A stretch of DNA of 64,000 nt, from positions 372,001 to 436,000 of the forward strand of contig OY787448.1 in assembly GCA_963678855.1 (NCBI GenBank). Reading direction: 5' to 3'. The notes under the pieces are model-generated. The model worked only from the letters and a program-made list of their open reading frames with translations. It was not told where the DNA came from and searched no databases. Positions within the stretch are counted from its first letter, which is position 1, and the number at the start of each line of letters is the position of its first letter. Positions 46,682-55,025 of the stretch are shown here, piece by piece. The DNA is from F22 sp963678855 (GTDB lineage Bacteria; Bacteroidota; Bacteroidia; Bacteroidales; Bacteroidaceae). The position numbers and the translations under genes were made by a program.

Positions 46682-47098
46682 TTACTCGACACGACGACCG
46701 TTCTCAAGTATGGTGTGTATCTCTTCTAGGTCATAATCGCCGAATATCTTCATGGCATTGGGCATACCAAATTGATCAGCATATCTAATTTCCATATAAC
46801 GACCTCCACGCAAAAAACTGTGTTTGTATTTGATCTGTTTAATTTTATAGAAGGAGGTTGTATGGGTACATCCAAAACGACGCAAGGTAATGGTGTGCTC
46901 GCTGATAATCACTTGGCGAGTCGAAATAATGAATAATATGATGAATGATAAAGGCAATGTGACTGCAAGTAGATATTGCAAAAAATGGTCTTTTTCTTCC
47001 GTCATAAAGTAATAAGTAAGGATACTTATCGCATACAAGCACACAAGAATATTAACAGTTTTTTTGTGCGGACGAAAATAAAGGGGTTCTATACTCAT
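46682..47098 (-). CDS. Small membrane protein with PH-like domain
   Basis: 138 residues from the ATG at 47098 (MSIEPLYF), chosen because the longer frame would begin upstream of the -7 box at 47125-47132. Two membrane helices (VNILVCLYAISILTYYF and FLQYLLAVTLPLSFIILFII) precede a beta-rich domain (RQVIISEHTITLRRFG, YMEIRYADQFG). Paralogue of 43466 and 51740. Controlled by the shared ACTTGACA motif at 47163-47181. Role unknown; PH-like membrane proteins may bind partner membrane proteins or lipids. Confidence 0.75.
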   Translation of the reverse strand: MSIEPLYFRPHKKTVNILVCLYAISILTYYFMTEEKDHFLQYLLAVTLPLSFIILFIISTRQVIISEHTITLRRFGCTHTTSFYKIKQIKYKHSFLRGGRYMEIRYADQFGMPNAMKIFGDYDLEEIHTILENGRRVE

Positions 47099-47124
47099 AT
47101 TGGTTGACTGTTTGATTTGTAACA

Positions 47125-47181
47125 CAAATATAGTTTTTCTAGATCGTATGGCAAAGAAATGGACTTGACAAAAACTTGACA
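47125..47181 (-). promoter_or_regulatory. Promoter with upstream ACTTGACA repeat, copy 2
   Basis: Minus-strand -7 box TATATTTG (47125-47132), 26 bp before the start at 47098. ACTTGACA-AAA-ACTTGACA lies at 47163-47181, 30 bp beyond the box. The repeat pair is identical to copy 1. Confidence 0.75.
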
Positions 47182-47445
47182 CTTTACTTTCTGGAGTAAA
47201 ATGACACTATTTATGCCGATTTAGAAGTTGCTCAAAAGAGACAAATAGTTAATTTAAACTTACTCCATACAAAGATAATTAATCAACCAATTATTTATTG
47301 TACATTCTGGTCTTAAAAAAACGCAAAGTGGTATATTTGCAACATATCAAAGTATTAGAGGGCTTTTTAGAGCATGTCTCTTAATTGTGCATAAAAACAG
47401 AAATAATACTTTTCATTTAGGACTATAATTAAAACATTAGAAACA

Positions 47446-50067
47446 ATGAACAAACGAGTGGCATTTTCATTGCCAATTGCTATGATGAGCATCTGTGCGA
47501 TGCTGATTGTTTCTTGTACTTCTTCAGATATAAATGATGTGTACAAGGGACCTAACGTAGAGGCTGACAAGAACCCTCTAGGGAGCTTGACGCCTAGTGC
47601 GTCTTTTATGTGGTCGACGATGGAACACAGTAATGTGACCATAGAAGTGGATGACCATTTTGATAACCAGTATGACTATTACGTCAATCTGTATGCGGAG
47701 AATCCTCGCGTCGAAAATAAACCAAATGCTTTATTTTCGGGAGTGGCTCGTGGCAACAAACCAGCTAATGTTGAACTGGATCTTCCAGGATCGGCAACTA
47801 ACATCTATGTGGAGGTAAAAGATCCACAGGGGTATGTGATGGTGTATGGCTATGCGGCGCCTAAAGCGGGGGCTAATGTGACGTTGCCTTGTGTGATTGG
47901 TGAACCAGCTCAGGGGAATGTAAAGGATGTAGATATGCCTAGCGAGGAAACAAGATCGCTATATACGCAAGATTTTGACAAACCTGAAGCTGCAAATGCT
48001 CCTAGCATGGACTGGACGGTACCTAGCGATGCGCAAGTGCTTCCTGATGCCGACAAATATGATGTCTCTGCTATCTATAAGGTGCCTGCTAATACTACAG
48101 TTACGCTTACGGGGAACCGTGCTTTCCAACCTGCTTATGGTGGCAAGGTGCGTATCTTGGTGGAAGGTACACTGGATATACAAAACTATAGCTTGAGCTT
48201 GCTCAACAATGTGGAGTTGTATGTCTTAGATGGTGGTAAAGTGACTGGTCGACTAGTCGTTTTGCAGGAGAATGCGATCTTGGCTATCGAAAACGGGGCT
48301 GTGGTCGAACTGGAATCGGTGAAAACAGAGGGGCGTAACGCGTATTTCTTCAATGCGGGTGTGGCGTATATCTCTAAAACTCTGAATTTCAATCAAAGTA
48401 ATGGCAATATCTATGTGGCGCCTACAGGACGTCTTGTGGGGGCGGCTAAGGATAGCGAAGCGCTAGAAAACAAAGCGTATACGATGTCTGTAGAGCATCT
48501 TCAAGGACAGATGTTTGTGGATGCCAACGAAGATAGTAGTGGCCAGTTCTTGTGTGGCGCTATTCACAACTATGTGAGTTCGGCGAAGATTGTGGTAAAT
48601 GATAATGCGCATATGTATGTGAGTGGTGATGTGAACTTTCAATGTACGATTTTCAATGCGGGATTGTTTACAGCCAATTCACTAGACGGTGGCAAAGTGT
48701 GGGAGGCTCAAATTATCAATACTTGTACGATGATTGTCAAAGAGTCTATCAAAAATGTGGGTCAGACTAAAGTAAAAGGTGGTACAATATCTGGGGGAGT
48801 GACAGTAGGCGAAGATGGCCAACTGGAATTTACTCCTCTGCCTGAATTTGATTATGGCATAGATGGATGGGGCATGGAGCTGTATCTGATCGATGGCTCG
48901 TATGTGGACGTGCAGAATTTTACGGCTGCTAAGGCGTATGTGCAAGGAAAAGATGTAACGCAAGATCCTAAAACGTCTCTAATACGTATACATGGGAATA
49001 TCAACACAAGACCGTATATTTGGGGCGCTGGCATTAGGGTGTATTACAATCTAGTGATGGAACTTGATATGTCTAAGGTACAGTCTGGCAGTATTTACAA
49101 TGCCTTAGGTGGCGCGGTGACTAGTTTGTCTACGGCATCTATTGAGGTGGACAACTGTACAGGTAATATCCCTACTCGTATAGAGGATGACGACGATGAT
49201 ATCATACAAACGAATCCTTATGTGGGTAGCGTGCAATCGGGCTATACGGTGAACTTTGAGGATCAATGGCCGGTGATTGGTGACTATGATGTGAATGATA
49301 TCGTGCTGCATACAGATAAGATCGAAACGTTGCAAACGGCGACAAAGGTGAAGGAGGTAACATTTACATTGCATCTTTTGGCTGTAGGTGCTAACTATAC
49401 ACTGGGAGCTGGTTTGCAATTAGATAATATCACGCATGACGAGATTGCTTCTGTAGAATATAGTGCGAAGGGACAAGCTGGTATGATGGACAGTGATGCT
49501 GGCGCATTTAAATTGGCTGGCAATGGTGTGGAAAAAAGTAGTGGTTCAAGCAAGGCTGTATTACCTTTGTTCTATGATGCACATAAGTTGTACTTGCATA
49601 AGACAGTGCTATCTGCAGCAGGGTATAAGCCTTTGAATACGGGAAGTACGCAAGGGGCTGGTACGGCCTTTACAATCAAAGTGACGTTTGCGGATGACGC
49701 AACGGTGACTCCTGAGGATTTGATGGTGTCGTCGCTCAATTTCTTTATCTTCCGTCCTAAAGATGAAGCGGCTGTAGGAGGTAAGCGTGTGGAGGTACAC
49801 TTGAAGGGCTATGCCCCTACTCGCTTGGCTACGGATGTCTACTATGGCAAGGGAAATGATAGTTCGACTGAAAATAGCTACTATGTATCTAAGGATGGGT
49901 TCCCTTGGGGAATTATCGTGAATGATATCAATGGTAGTGAATCTTCTCGCCCTTGGCACTGGCCTTCTGAAAGAAAACTGATTACGAATGAGTATGGTAG
50001 TTTTGCACAGTGGGTAAACTCAAACGGTACGGATGCAACGGACTGGATGATGAAAGAAATAGATTAG
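47446..50067 (+). CDS. LruC domain-containing lipoprotein (DUF4842)
   Basis: 873 residues. A lipoprotein signal ends at LIVSC with an acidic residue soon after, fitting surface export in Bacteroidota. The middle consists of beta-strand repeats (LVEGTLDIQNYSLSLLNNVELYVLDGG), likely a right-handed helix. The C-terminal third holds the LruC/DUF4842 domain: YTVNFEDQWPVIGDYDVNDIVL, then LNFFIFRP and HWPSERK. Such proteins are found at the surface and may bind carbohydrate. A -7 box TATATTTG lies about 107 bp upstream (47332-47339). A strong terminator follows the stop. Confidence 0.88.
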   Translation: MNKRVAFSLPIAMMSICAMLIVSCTSSDINDVYKGPNVEADKNPLGSLTPSASFMWSTMEHSNVTIEVDDHFDNQYDYYVNLYAENPRVENKPNALFSGVARGNKPANVELDLPGSATNIYVEVKDPQGYVMVYGYAAPKAGANVTLPCVIGEPAQGNVKDVDMPSEETRSLYTQDFDKPEAANAPSMDWTVPSDAQVLPDADKYDVSAIYKVPANTTVTLTGNRAFQPAYGGKVRILVEGTLDIQNYSLSLLNNVELYVLDGGKVTGRLVVLQENAILAIENGAVVELESVKTEGRNAYFFNAGVAYISKTLNFNQSNGNIYVAPTGRLVGAAKDSEALENKAYTMSVEHLQGQMFVDANEDSSGQFLCGAIHNYVSSAKIVVNDNAHMYVSGDVNFQCTIFNAGLFTANSLDGGKVWEAQIINTCTMIVKESIKNVGQTKVKGGTISGGVTVGEDGQLEFTPLPEFDYGIDGWGMELYLIDGSYVDVQNFTAAKAYVQGKDVTQDPKTSLIRIHGNINTRPYIWGAGIRVYYNLVMELDMSKVQSGSIYNALGGAVTSLSTASIEVDNCTGNIPTRIEDDDDDIIQTNPYVGSVQSGYTVNFEDQWPVIGDYDVNDIVLHTDKIETLQTATKVKEVTFTLHLLAVGANYTLGAGLQLDNITHDEIASVEYSAKGQAGMMDSDAGAFKLAGNGVEKSSGSSKAVLPLFYDAHKLYLHKTVLSAAGYKPLNTGSTQGAGTAFTIKVTFADDATVTPEDLMVSSLNFFIFRPKDEAAVGGKRVEVHLKGYAPTRLATDVYYGKGNDSSTENSYYVSKDGFPWGIIVNDINGSESSRPWHWPSERKLITNEYGSFAQWVNSNGTDATDWMMKEID

Positions 50068-50088
50068 TGTATTATTCTATATATGGTG

Positions 50089-50126
50089 CTCCCGCGGAAG
50101 ACTCAGGTCTTCTGCGGGAGTTTTTT
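50089..50126 (+). terminator. Rho-independent terminator after LruC gene
   Basis: 14-bp stem CTCCCGCGGAAGAC / GTCTTCTGCGGGAG (one G-T pair), 4-base loop, then six T. Begins 22 bp after the stop at 50067. Confidence 0.9.
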
Positions 50127-50346
50127 GTTACTAAAAAGAACGAAAAGTACGAGAAGGATTGGTTGCTGAATGTCTCTATGTATGGGGTTGTGGAAAAGTT
50201 GCACTGTGTGTGAGGTGGTTTTGGGGCAAAGTTTTGCCAGTGGTGCTCCCCATAGTGAACAGGCGTGTTCTTGATGTAGATACGGGTGGAAAATCTATCT
50301 TTGTAGCATAATCAAACAACAATTTAATAACTAATTATTTTCAATT

Positions 50347-50637
50347 ATGAGTGCAAATGCTAGTGTACATGTGAATACTGACAAGTTTATGATGTTTCAA
50401 ATGCGTAAAGTGGATGCTCCTGTCATTTGGTTGCTATTTCTATTTTTTGGTTGGTCATATGGATCGCTTGGTAAAATCGGAACACAGATTGCGTTTTACT
50501 TAACCTTTGGCGGCTTTGGTATCTGGTGGCTGATTCGTCTGTTTACGTTGCAAGGAGCTATTGATGATTATAATCATAAGGTAGCGAAAGAAGTGGGCTT
50601 GACGCCTGAAGAGATGTATCACCTCGGTGTAATGTAG
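50347..50637 (+). CDS. TM2-domain-like membrane protein
   Basis: 96 residues. Two helices (VIWLLFLFFGWSYGSLGKIG and FYLTFGGFGIWWLIRLFTL) with the G-G-F-G-I-W-W-L signature of TM2 domains, and a short charged tail. Function of bacterial TM2 proteins is not known. A TATCTTTG box precedes the gene by about 45 bp. Confidence 0.8.
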   Translation: MSANASVHVNTDKFMMFQMRKVDAPVIWLLFLFFGWSYGSLGKIGTQIAFYLTFGGFGIWWLIRLFTLQGAIDDYNHKVAKEVGLTPEEMYHLGVM

Positions 50638-50665
50638 AAGTTTTTCATGTTTATTATATAAGGTA

Positions 50666-50708
50666 ATCCCCTAGCAGATGATGGCGTAGGCCTGAACTGC
50701 TAGGGGAT
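50666..50708. terminator. Hairpin between converging genes
   Basis: Perfect 12-bp stem ATCCCCTAGCAG / CTGCTAGGGGAT with a 19-base loop, between the TM2-like gene (stop 50637) and the Sel1 gene (stop 50714). Likely terminator for both. Confidence 0.65.
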
Positions 50709-50713
50709 AGTTG

Positions 50714-51442
50714 TTATTTCTTTCTTTTTTCGTCTTGTGCTTGTAGTCTGAGTGATACGATGGCCATTTGGTATCCTTGGGCTGCTGATTTCTGTAGCAG
50801 TTCTTTGGATTTTGCTTTATCTACTTCGGTACCGCGCCCCATGGAGTACATCATGCCGAGTTCGTATTGGCCACCTGCATGACCTTGATCGGAAGCGATA
50901 CGGAAATGTCTGGTGGCTTCATCGTAGTCTTGCTTGATGCCTTGACCTCTGTAATAAAGGCAACCTAGTTGGTAGGCTGCTTCAGGATTGCCACTTTTTT
51001 CTGCAAGTTTGTAATACTCCACGCATTTCTTCATGTCTTGGGTGGTGCCTGTGCCTGTTTTATATAGGGTGGCTACAAGTCCTTGGGCTCCAACACTACC
51101 TAAATCTGCGGCTCGTAGATTGTATTCGAAGCATTTCTTCATGTCTTTCTCTACACCGACACCGCGCCAGTATACCGTCCCTAAAAATTCAAAGGCCTCT
51201 ACAGAGCCTAACTTTCCAGCTTCTTCTAGGCATTTGATGGCTTCTGCCGAATTGTCTTTCTTAAATGCGGCTAATGCTTTATCCAAGAGTGCATTGATTT
51301 TGGCATCGGTCTCATTGTCTTTCTGTTCTGTTTGCTCTACGGCTTGTTTTACTACAGATGGACAAGCATGGATGTGTGCATGGCTTGCAAGGGGTGTTAG
51401 GAAGAGGGCGGCGCATAGCGTTACTTTTTTAACTGTTCTCAT
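50714..51442 (-). CDS. Sel1-repeat (TPR-like) secreted protein
   Basis: 242 residues from the ATG at 51442 (MRTVKKVTLC), which starts a signal peptide (CAALFLTPLASHA). After a short linker there are four Sel1 repeats with the A-x-x-x-L-G-x-x-Y-x-x-G-x-G pattern (EAFEFLGTVYWRGVGVEKD, EAAYQLGCLYYRGQGIKQD, GGQYELGMMYSMGRGTEVD). These form helical scaffolds for protein contacts in the periplasm. Upstream lies the shared promoter motif (copy 3, partial). Confidence 0.85.
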   Translation of the reverse strand: MRTVKKVTLCAALFLTPLASHAHIHACPSVVKQAVEQTEQKDNETDAKINALLDKALAAFKKDNSAEAIKCLEEAGKLGSVEAFEFLGTVYWRGVGVEKDMKKCFEYNLRAADLGSVGAQGLVATLYKTGTGTTQDMKKCVEYYKLAEKSGNPEAAYQLGCLYYRGQGIKQDYDEATRHFRIASDQGHAGGQYELGMMYSMGRGTEVDKAKSKELLQKSAAQGYQMAIVSLRLQAQDEKRKK

Positions 51443-51739
51443 GTTACTTACATTTGTTTTTGTTATTGTCATTGTATGAATGTACAACAAATATAGGGGT
51501 TGAGAAGTTGGTAACCAAGAAATTGATTTGACAAAAAGTACGCATTTTGCAAAATACGTCAATGATATTCATAATCTTGTTTTTAAATGTGCTACTTATT
51601 TTGCTATCACTCATTTAGAATGATGGTGCAAATATAGAACATAGCAAACCTTTAAACAAGAACTATCACTTTGGAGATGTAATATCCTTATGGGGTGTAT
51701 TGCTGATTTTACAGGCTATTTGAACCTCCTTTAAAATTG
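51443..51739. other. Intergenic region with motif copy 3
   Basis: Carries a -7 box (51488-51495, TATATTTG on the minus strand) and half of the ACTTGACA repeat at 51526-51533, 30 bp away. It also holds an 18-bp segment (51533-51550) that is the inverted copy of 43960-43977. No gene seen. Confidence 0.5.
51488..51544 (-). promoter_or_regulatory. Promoter with upstream ACTTGACA repeat, copy 3 (partial)
   Basis: -7 box at 51488-51495, 45 bp before the Sel1 start (51442). Only the first repeat unit is kept (ATTTGACA, 51526-51533); the position of the second holds AGTACGCA. Spacing box to repeat is 30 bp as in the other copies. Confidence 0.6.
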
Positions 51740-52156
51740 TTAATCTCTGAAATTAAAGCGACGAGAGTTGATCAGGACACTTAGTTCACCAAAGTCTGCA
51801 TCGCCAGAAAGACGCATCTTCTTGATTTTATTAAGTCCATCGGTATAGGTAAGACGGATAAAGGTTCCTCCATAAATCCAACTGTAGTAGGTATCTATGG
51901 CTTGAATCTGGTCGTAAGTAATGGTGGTCTTTCTCTGGAATATACTAGACGTAATACTGTGTTCGGTGATGACAACTCTACGTGTTTGGTTTGTAATAAA
52001 CCAAGCTAACCAGAAAGACCCTGCTGATAGTATGAAATAATGCAGAGGGCTGTCAGATGCAGTTAATGCATCTAGACAAACTAATAATATTACGATAAAA
52101 ATAGCGACTAGTAGATTTCTTGTAGAATGTTTAGGCTTTAGACTGATAAAACTCAT
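51740..52156 (-). CDS. Small membrane protein with PH-like domain
   Basis: 138 residues. Two helices (NLLVAIFIVILLVCLDAL and YFILSAGSFWLAWFIT) then a beta-rich region (RRVVITEHSITSSIFQRKTTITYDQI, FIRLTYTDGLNKIKKMRL). Third member of the PH-like set with 43466 and 46682. It has its own promoter with the repeat motif (copy 4). Unknown role in the envelope. Confidence 0.75.
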   Translation of the reverse strand: MSFISLKPKHSTRNLLVAIFIVILLVCLDALTASDSPLHYFILSAGSFWLAWFITNQTRRVVITEHSITSSIFQRKTTITYDQIQAIDTYYSWIYGGTFIRLTYTDGLNKIKKMRLSGDADFGELSVLINSRRFNFRD

Positions 52157-52183
52157 ACGAATTGGTTTAGTTTGCGAAAGCCA

Positions 52184-52240
52184 CGAAAATAGGGGTTTGA
52201 GTTGATTAAACCAAGAAAAAAACTTGACAATTTATTGACA
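52184..52240 (-). promoter_or_regulatory. Promoter with upstream ACTTGACA repeat, copy 4
   Basis: -7 box TATTTTCG (52184-52191, one mismatch), 27 bp before the start at 52156. ACTTGACA-ATT-TATTGACA lies at 52222-52240; the box-to-repeat distance is again 30 bp. Confidence 0.7.
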
Positions 52241-52401
52241 ACACACTGTATTAACGTATCTTCTACTCATTTTGCTTTATTGTTAAGAGTATTTCTATAA
52301 CGGTTGAACTATATTTGATGCTACACTAAACTGCTACCAAAATCTTAAGCGACAGGACAATTTACCCTTTTTATGGTATTGATTGCCCCCGTGAGATGCA
52401 G

Positions 52402-52560
52402 TATCTTTGTAATATAAAATAAAAGACAGCACGTGAGTGCTACGCTATGTTTTGATCAATTTCAAAGTGGTTTGTTATAAGTAGAATTGATTTTAGTTTG
52501 AGTTAAATGTTACAGTGGGGTTTCAGCAGTGATGCTGAAGCCCTTCATATAGTCATTTTT
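52402..52560 (+). ncRNA. Candidate structured small RNA, copy A
   Basis: A TATCTTTG -7 box (52402-52409), about 110 bp of AT-rich sequence with no open frame, then a hairpin GGGTTTCAGCA-GTGA-TGCTGAAGCCC (52518-52543) and a T run at 52555-52560. The upstream motif TTTATGGTATTGA, the sequence before the hairpin (TTATAAGTAGAATTGATTTT), and the GTGA tetraloop recur at 59534-59660. The arrangement promoter, conserved body, hairpin, T run suggests a small RNA gene. Confidence 0.5.
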
Positions 52561-52648
52561 TGTTTATGAGAGGAAGCAATCGTCCTATCAAGTGTCAAGG
52601 GGGAAACTGGATAGTTTTCCCCTTTAGTTTATTTTTTTCTCCGAATTG

Positions 52649-52680
52649 TTTGCTTTATCTACGAATCTTTCGTAGATTTG
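52649..52680 (+). promoter_or_regulatory. Promoter and palindromic BlaI-type operator
   Basis: TTTG (52649-52652) and TAGATTTG (52673-52680) are 20 bp apart. Between and over the -7 box lies the palindrome TCTACGAA-TCT-TTCGTAGA (52658-52676). Binding of a BlaI-like dimer here would block the promoter, so the downstream operon probably represses itself. Confidence 0.8.
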
Positions 52681-52730
52681 CAACATCATCGTTCTTAAAC
52701 TAGATAAAAAGACTATATACATAATATACA

Positions 52731-53090
52731 ATGGAAAAATTAACCGCTCAAGAAGAACAAGCTATGTTAAAGGCTTGGCAGTGTGAAGATTTCACTGTAA
52801 AAGACCTGTTGAATATGTACACTGAGGCACCAGCGTATACTACACTGGCGTCTATTGTGAAGAACTTGGAAAAGAAGGGCTATGTAAAAAGCCGCAAGGT
52901 GGGCACTACTTTATTATATACGCCTAAGATTGATCAGAAACAGTACAAGCGTCAGTTTATGACGAGTGTGGTGGAGAACTATTTCAGAAATTCGTATAAG
53001 GAGATGGTGACTTTCTTTGCGAAAAACGAAAAGCTAAGCAAAGATGACTTGAAGGAAATTATTGACTTAATCGAGAACGAAGATGAGTGA
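52731..53090 (+). CDS. BlaI/MecI/CopY-family transcriptional repressor
   Basis: 119 residues. Winged-helix features: LTAQEEQAMLKAWQCEDFTVKDLL, then TYTTLASIVKNLEKKGYVKSRKVGTTLLYTP, typical of BlaI. It dimerises on palindromic operators and is cleaved or released when the adjacent BlaR1-type protease is activated. The operator described at 52658-52676 is 54 bp upstream. The gene overlaps the next by 8 bp. Signal type (beta-lactam or other envelope stress) is unknown. Confidence 0.92.
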   Translation: MEKLTAQEEQAMLKAWQCEDFTVKDLLNMYTEAPAYTTLASIVKNLEKKGYVKSRKVGTTLLYTPKIDQKQYKRQFMTSVVENYFRNSYKEMVTFFAKNEKLSKDDLKEIIDLIENEDE

Positions 53091-54312
53091 TGTCATGATC
53101 TATCTGCTTAAGGTCAATGTGATATTGGCTATATGTTACGGGGTGTATCGCTTGTGTAGCCAGGGAAGTACGTTCTTCCACCTACATAGATATATGCTTC
53201 TAGGAGTTTATGTGCTTGCAGCGGTATTGCCGTTTGCACATTGGGATCTTGGTTTGAAGCAAGAGACTGTTCAAGAGATGGCATCTAGTTATGTGACTCA
53301 CCTCAACCCTAGTGAATGGCCTATTGTGGGCACGCAGCAATTGCCTACTTGGGGACTTTGGATACTAGGGGTATATGGTGTAGGTGTATTGGCTTTGTAC
53401 TCTCGCTTTTTGTTCCAGCTAGGCTCCCTACTCTATATGGGATACACTTCGGATGTTGCTTCTGTTCATGGACGTATCGTGCATATCCTTCCAGAAAACA
53501 AATCGCCTTTCTCGTTCTTTAATTGGATCTTTATCGATCCTGCAATGCATACGGAGGAGGAGTTGAGGACCATTATGATGCATGAGGAAGCCCATGTATC
53601 GCAAAAGCATTCTCTAGATATCATTTGGGCAGAGGTGGTGAGTATCTTCTTCTGGTTCAACCCGTTTATGTGGTTGATGAAGCGAGAAATACGCACGAAC
53701 TTGGAGTTTCTGGCGGATAATCAGGTGTGTAAGCAGACACCCAGTATTAAGCAGTATCAATATCATCTGCTAGGTCTAGCATGCGGGGGACGCCATACAA
53801 TGCTTGCGAATAAGCTCAATATGGCGCCACTAAAGAAGCGTGTACTGATGATGAATAAGCAGAAGAGTGTGGGCAGTCGCGGCTGGAGGTATCTGTTGTT
53901 TGTACCTGTAGTAGTGGTTCTCGGACTGGTATCTCATTTGGATGTGATGGGGAGAACTGCTGAATTCTTGCAAGACACGAAGAAGAACAATACCAGAATG
54001 AATTTTGTGTTAGTGGGCAACAACACAAATGCTGAAGTTGTGGTCAAAAAAAATGGCTATGGATTTACAACATCTACGACTGAGAAAGCAAAAGTCAACA
54101 GAATAAAAGTCAAGGGACTGGCTTCTCAAGAGTCAACAAAGGTGCCTCAGGGTCTTTTGGTCATTATTGATGGAAAGGAATATAAGGGCGACCTTGACTT
54201 AGTAGCACCAAATGATATCTTATCTATGGATGTCATTAAAGGAGAAGGTGCGACCAAGAAATACGGTAAGAAAGCAAAAAATGGTGTACTTATAATCACC
54301 ATGAAACACTAA
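53083..54312 (+). CDS. BlaR1/M56-type membrane metallopeptidase with plug-like tail
   Basis: 409 residues. Membrane helices in the first 120 residues surround an M56 peptidase with HEEAH near residue 166 (zinc site) and WFNPFMWLMKREIRTNLEFLADN after it. After a fourth helix (YLLFVPVVVVLGLVSHL) the exported tail ends in a TonB-plug-like motif: LLVIIDGKEY, LDLVAPNDILSMDVIKGEGATKKYG and NGVLIITMK. The Bacteroidota variant uses this tail rather than a penicillin-binding domain. It likely cleaves BlaI on signal. Confidence 0.9.
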   Translation: MSDVMIYLLKVNVILAICYGVYRLCSQGSTFFHLHRYMLLGVYVLAAVLPFAHWDLGLKQETVQEMASSYVTHLNPSEWPIVGTQQLPTWGLWILGVYGVGVLALYSRFLFQLGSLLYMGYTSDVASVHGRIVHILPENKSPFSFFNWIFIDPAMHTEEELRTIMMHEEAHVSQKHSLDIIWAEVVSIFFWFNPFMWLMKREIRTNLEFLADNQVCKQTPSIKQYQYHLLGLACGGRHTMLANKLNMAPLKKRVLMMNKQKSVGSRGWRYLLFVPVVVVLGLVSHLDVMGRTAEFLQDTKKNNTRMNFVLVGNNTNAEVVVKKNGYGFTTSTTEKAKVNRIKVKGLASQESTKVPQGLLVIIDGKEYKGDLDLVAPNDILSMDVIKGEGATKKYGKKAKNGVLIITMKH

Positions 54313-54342
54313 TAATTCTCTAATATTTAACTAGTAAAACTT

Positions 54343-54867
54343 ATGAAGAAGAAAATTTTGATGGCGACGCTTTTTAGCATCGCAATGGTTTGTAGTGCCT
54401 TAGCTCAAGAGGTAAAAGTGGTAAAAATCAAGACTGGTAAAGGGTGTAGTATGACTTCGACAGTCACTACTGGATGTACATCTAAAGATGGCGCTAATAC
54501 AAAAGTAGTGGTTATGGATGGCACAGACGACAAAAAGCCTTTGATTATTGTAAACGGCAAGGTGTACACGAAGGATCTGGATAGCATCTCTCCTGATGAC
54601 ATCGAGTCTATAGATGTGGTAAAAGGGGATGCGGCAACTGAAGAGTATGGCGTTAAAGCTAAAGACGGTGTGATTAAAATTACCATGAAAAGCCCTATGG
54701 ATGTGGCAAAGGCGTTGATTGTTATTGATGGGAAAGTATCGAAGAAGAAGTATAGCCAAATTAAGCCTAAGGATATCAAGTCTATGAATGTGCTTAAAGG
54801 CAAGGCTGCGGTTGATAAATATGGCGAAAAAGCTGCTAATGGCGTTATCGAACTAACTACGAAGTAA
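54343..54867 (+). CDS. Secreted protein with two plug-like repeats
   Basis: 174 residues with a signal peptide (ILMATLFSIAMVCSALA). Two repeats of the plug-like unit follow: PLIIVNGKVYTKDLDSISPDDIESIDVVKG with YGVKAKDGVIKITMK, and ALIVIDGKVSKKKYSQIKP with YGEKAANGVIELTTK. These are the same unit as the tail of the M56 protein before it (30 bp upstream). It may be a periplasmic partner or decoy of that sensor. Role inferred. Confidence 0.85.
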   Translation: MKKKILMATLFSIAMVCSALAQEVKVVKIKTGKGCSMTSTVTTGCTSKDGANTKVVVMDGTDDKKPLIIVNGKVYTKDLDSISPDDIESIDVVKGDAATEEYGVKAKDGVIKITMKSPMDVAKALIVIDGKVSKKKYSQIKPKDIKSMNVLKGKAAVDKYGEKAANGVIELTTK

Positions 54868-54967
54868 TAGATATTGCATTTTGTGTTGTATTCCTCCTGT
54901 AGACATCTGCTATGATGTGTGCAGGAGGAATTGTTTTATGTAGTCGTCTTATTCATGTAGATATATT

Positions 54968-54997
54968 TTTGTCGGCCCTTATTTTTTTGTATTTTTG
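54968..54997 (+). promoter_or_regulatory. Promoter of the TrkA/RyR-TIR operon
   Basis: TTTG (54968-54971) and TATTTTTG (54990-54997) are 18 bp apart, 28 bp before the start at 55026. Confidence 0.6.
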
Positions 54998-55025
54998 TTA
55001 ATCAATAAAAAACTATACGTATATC

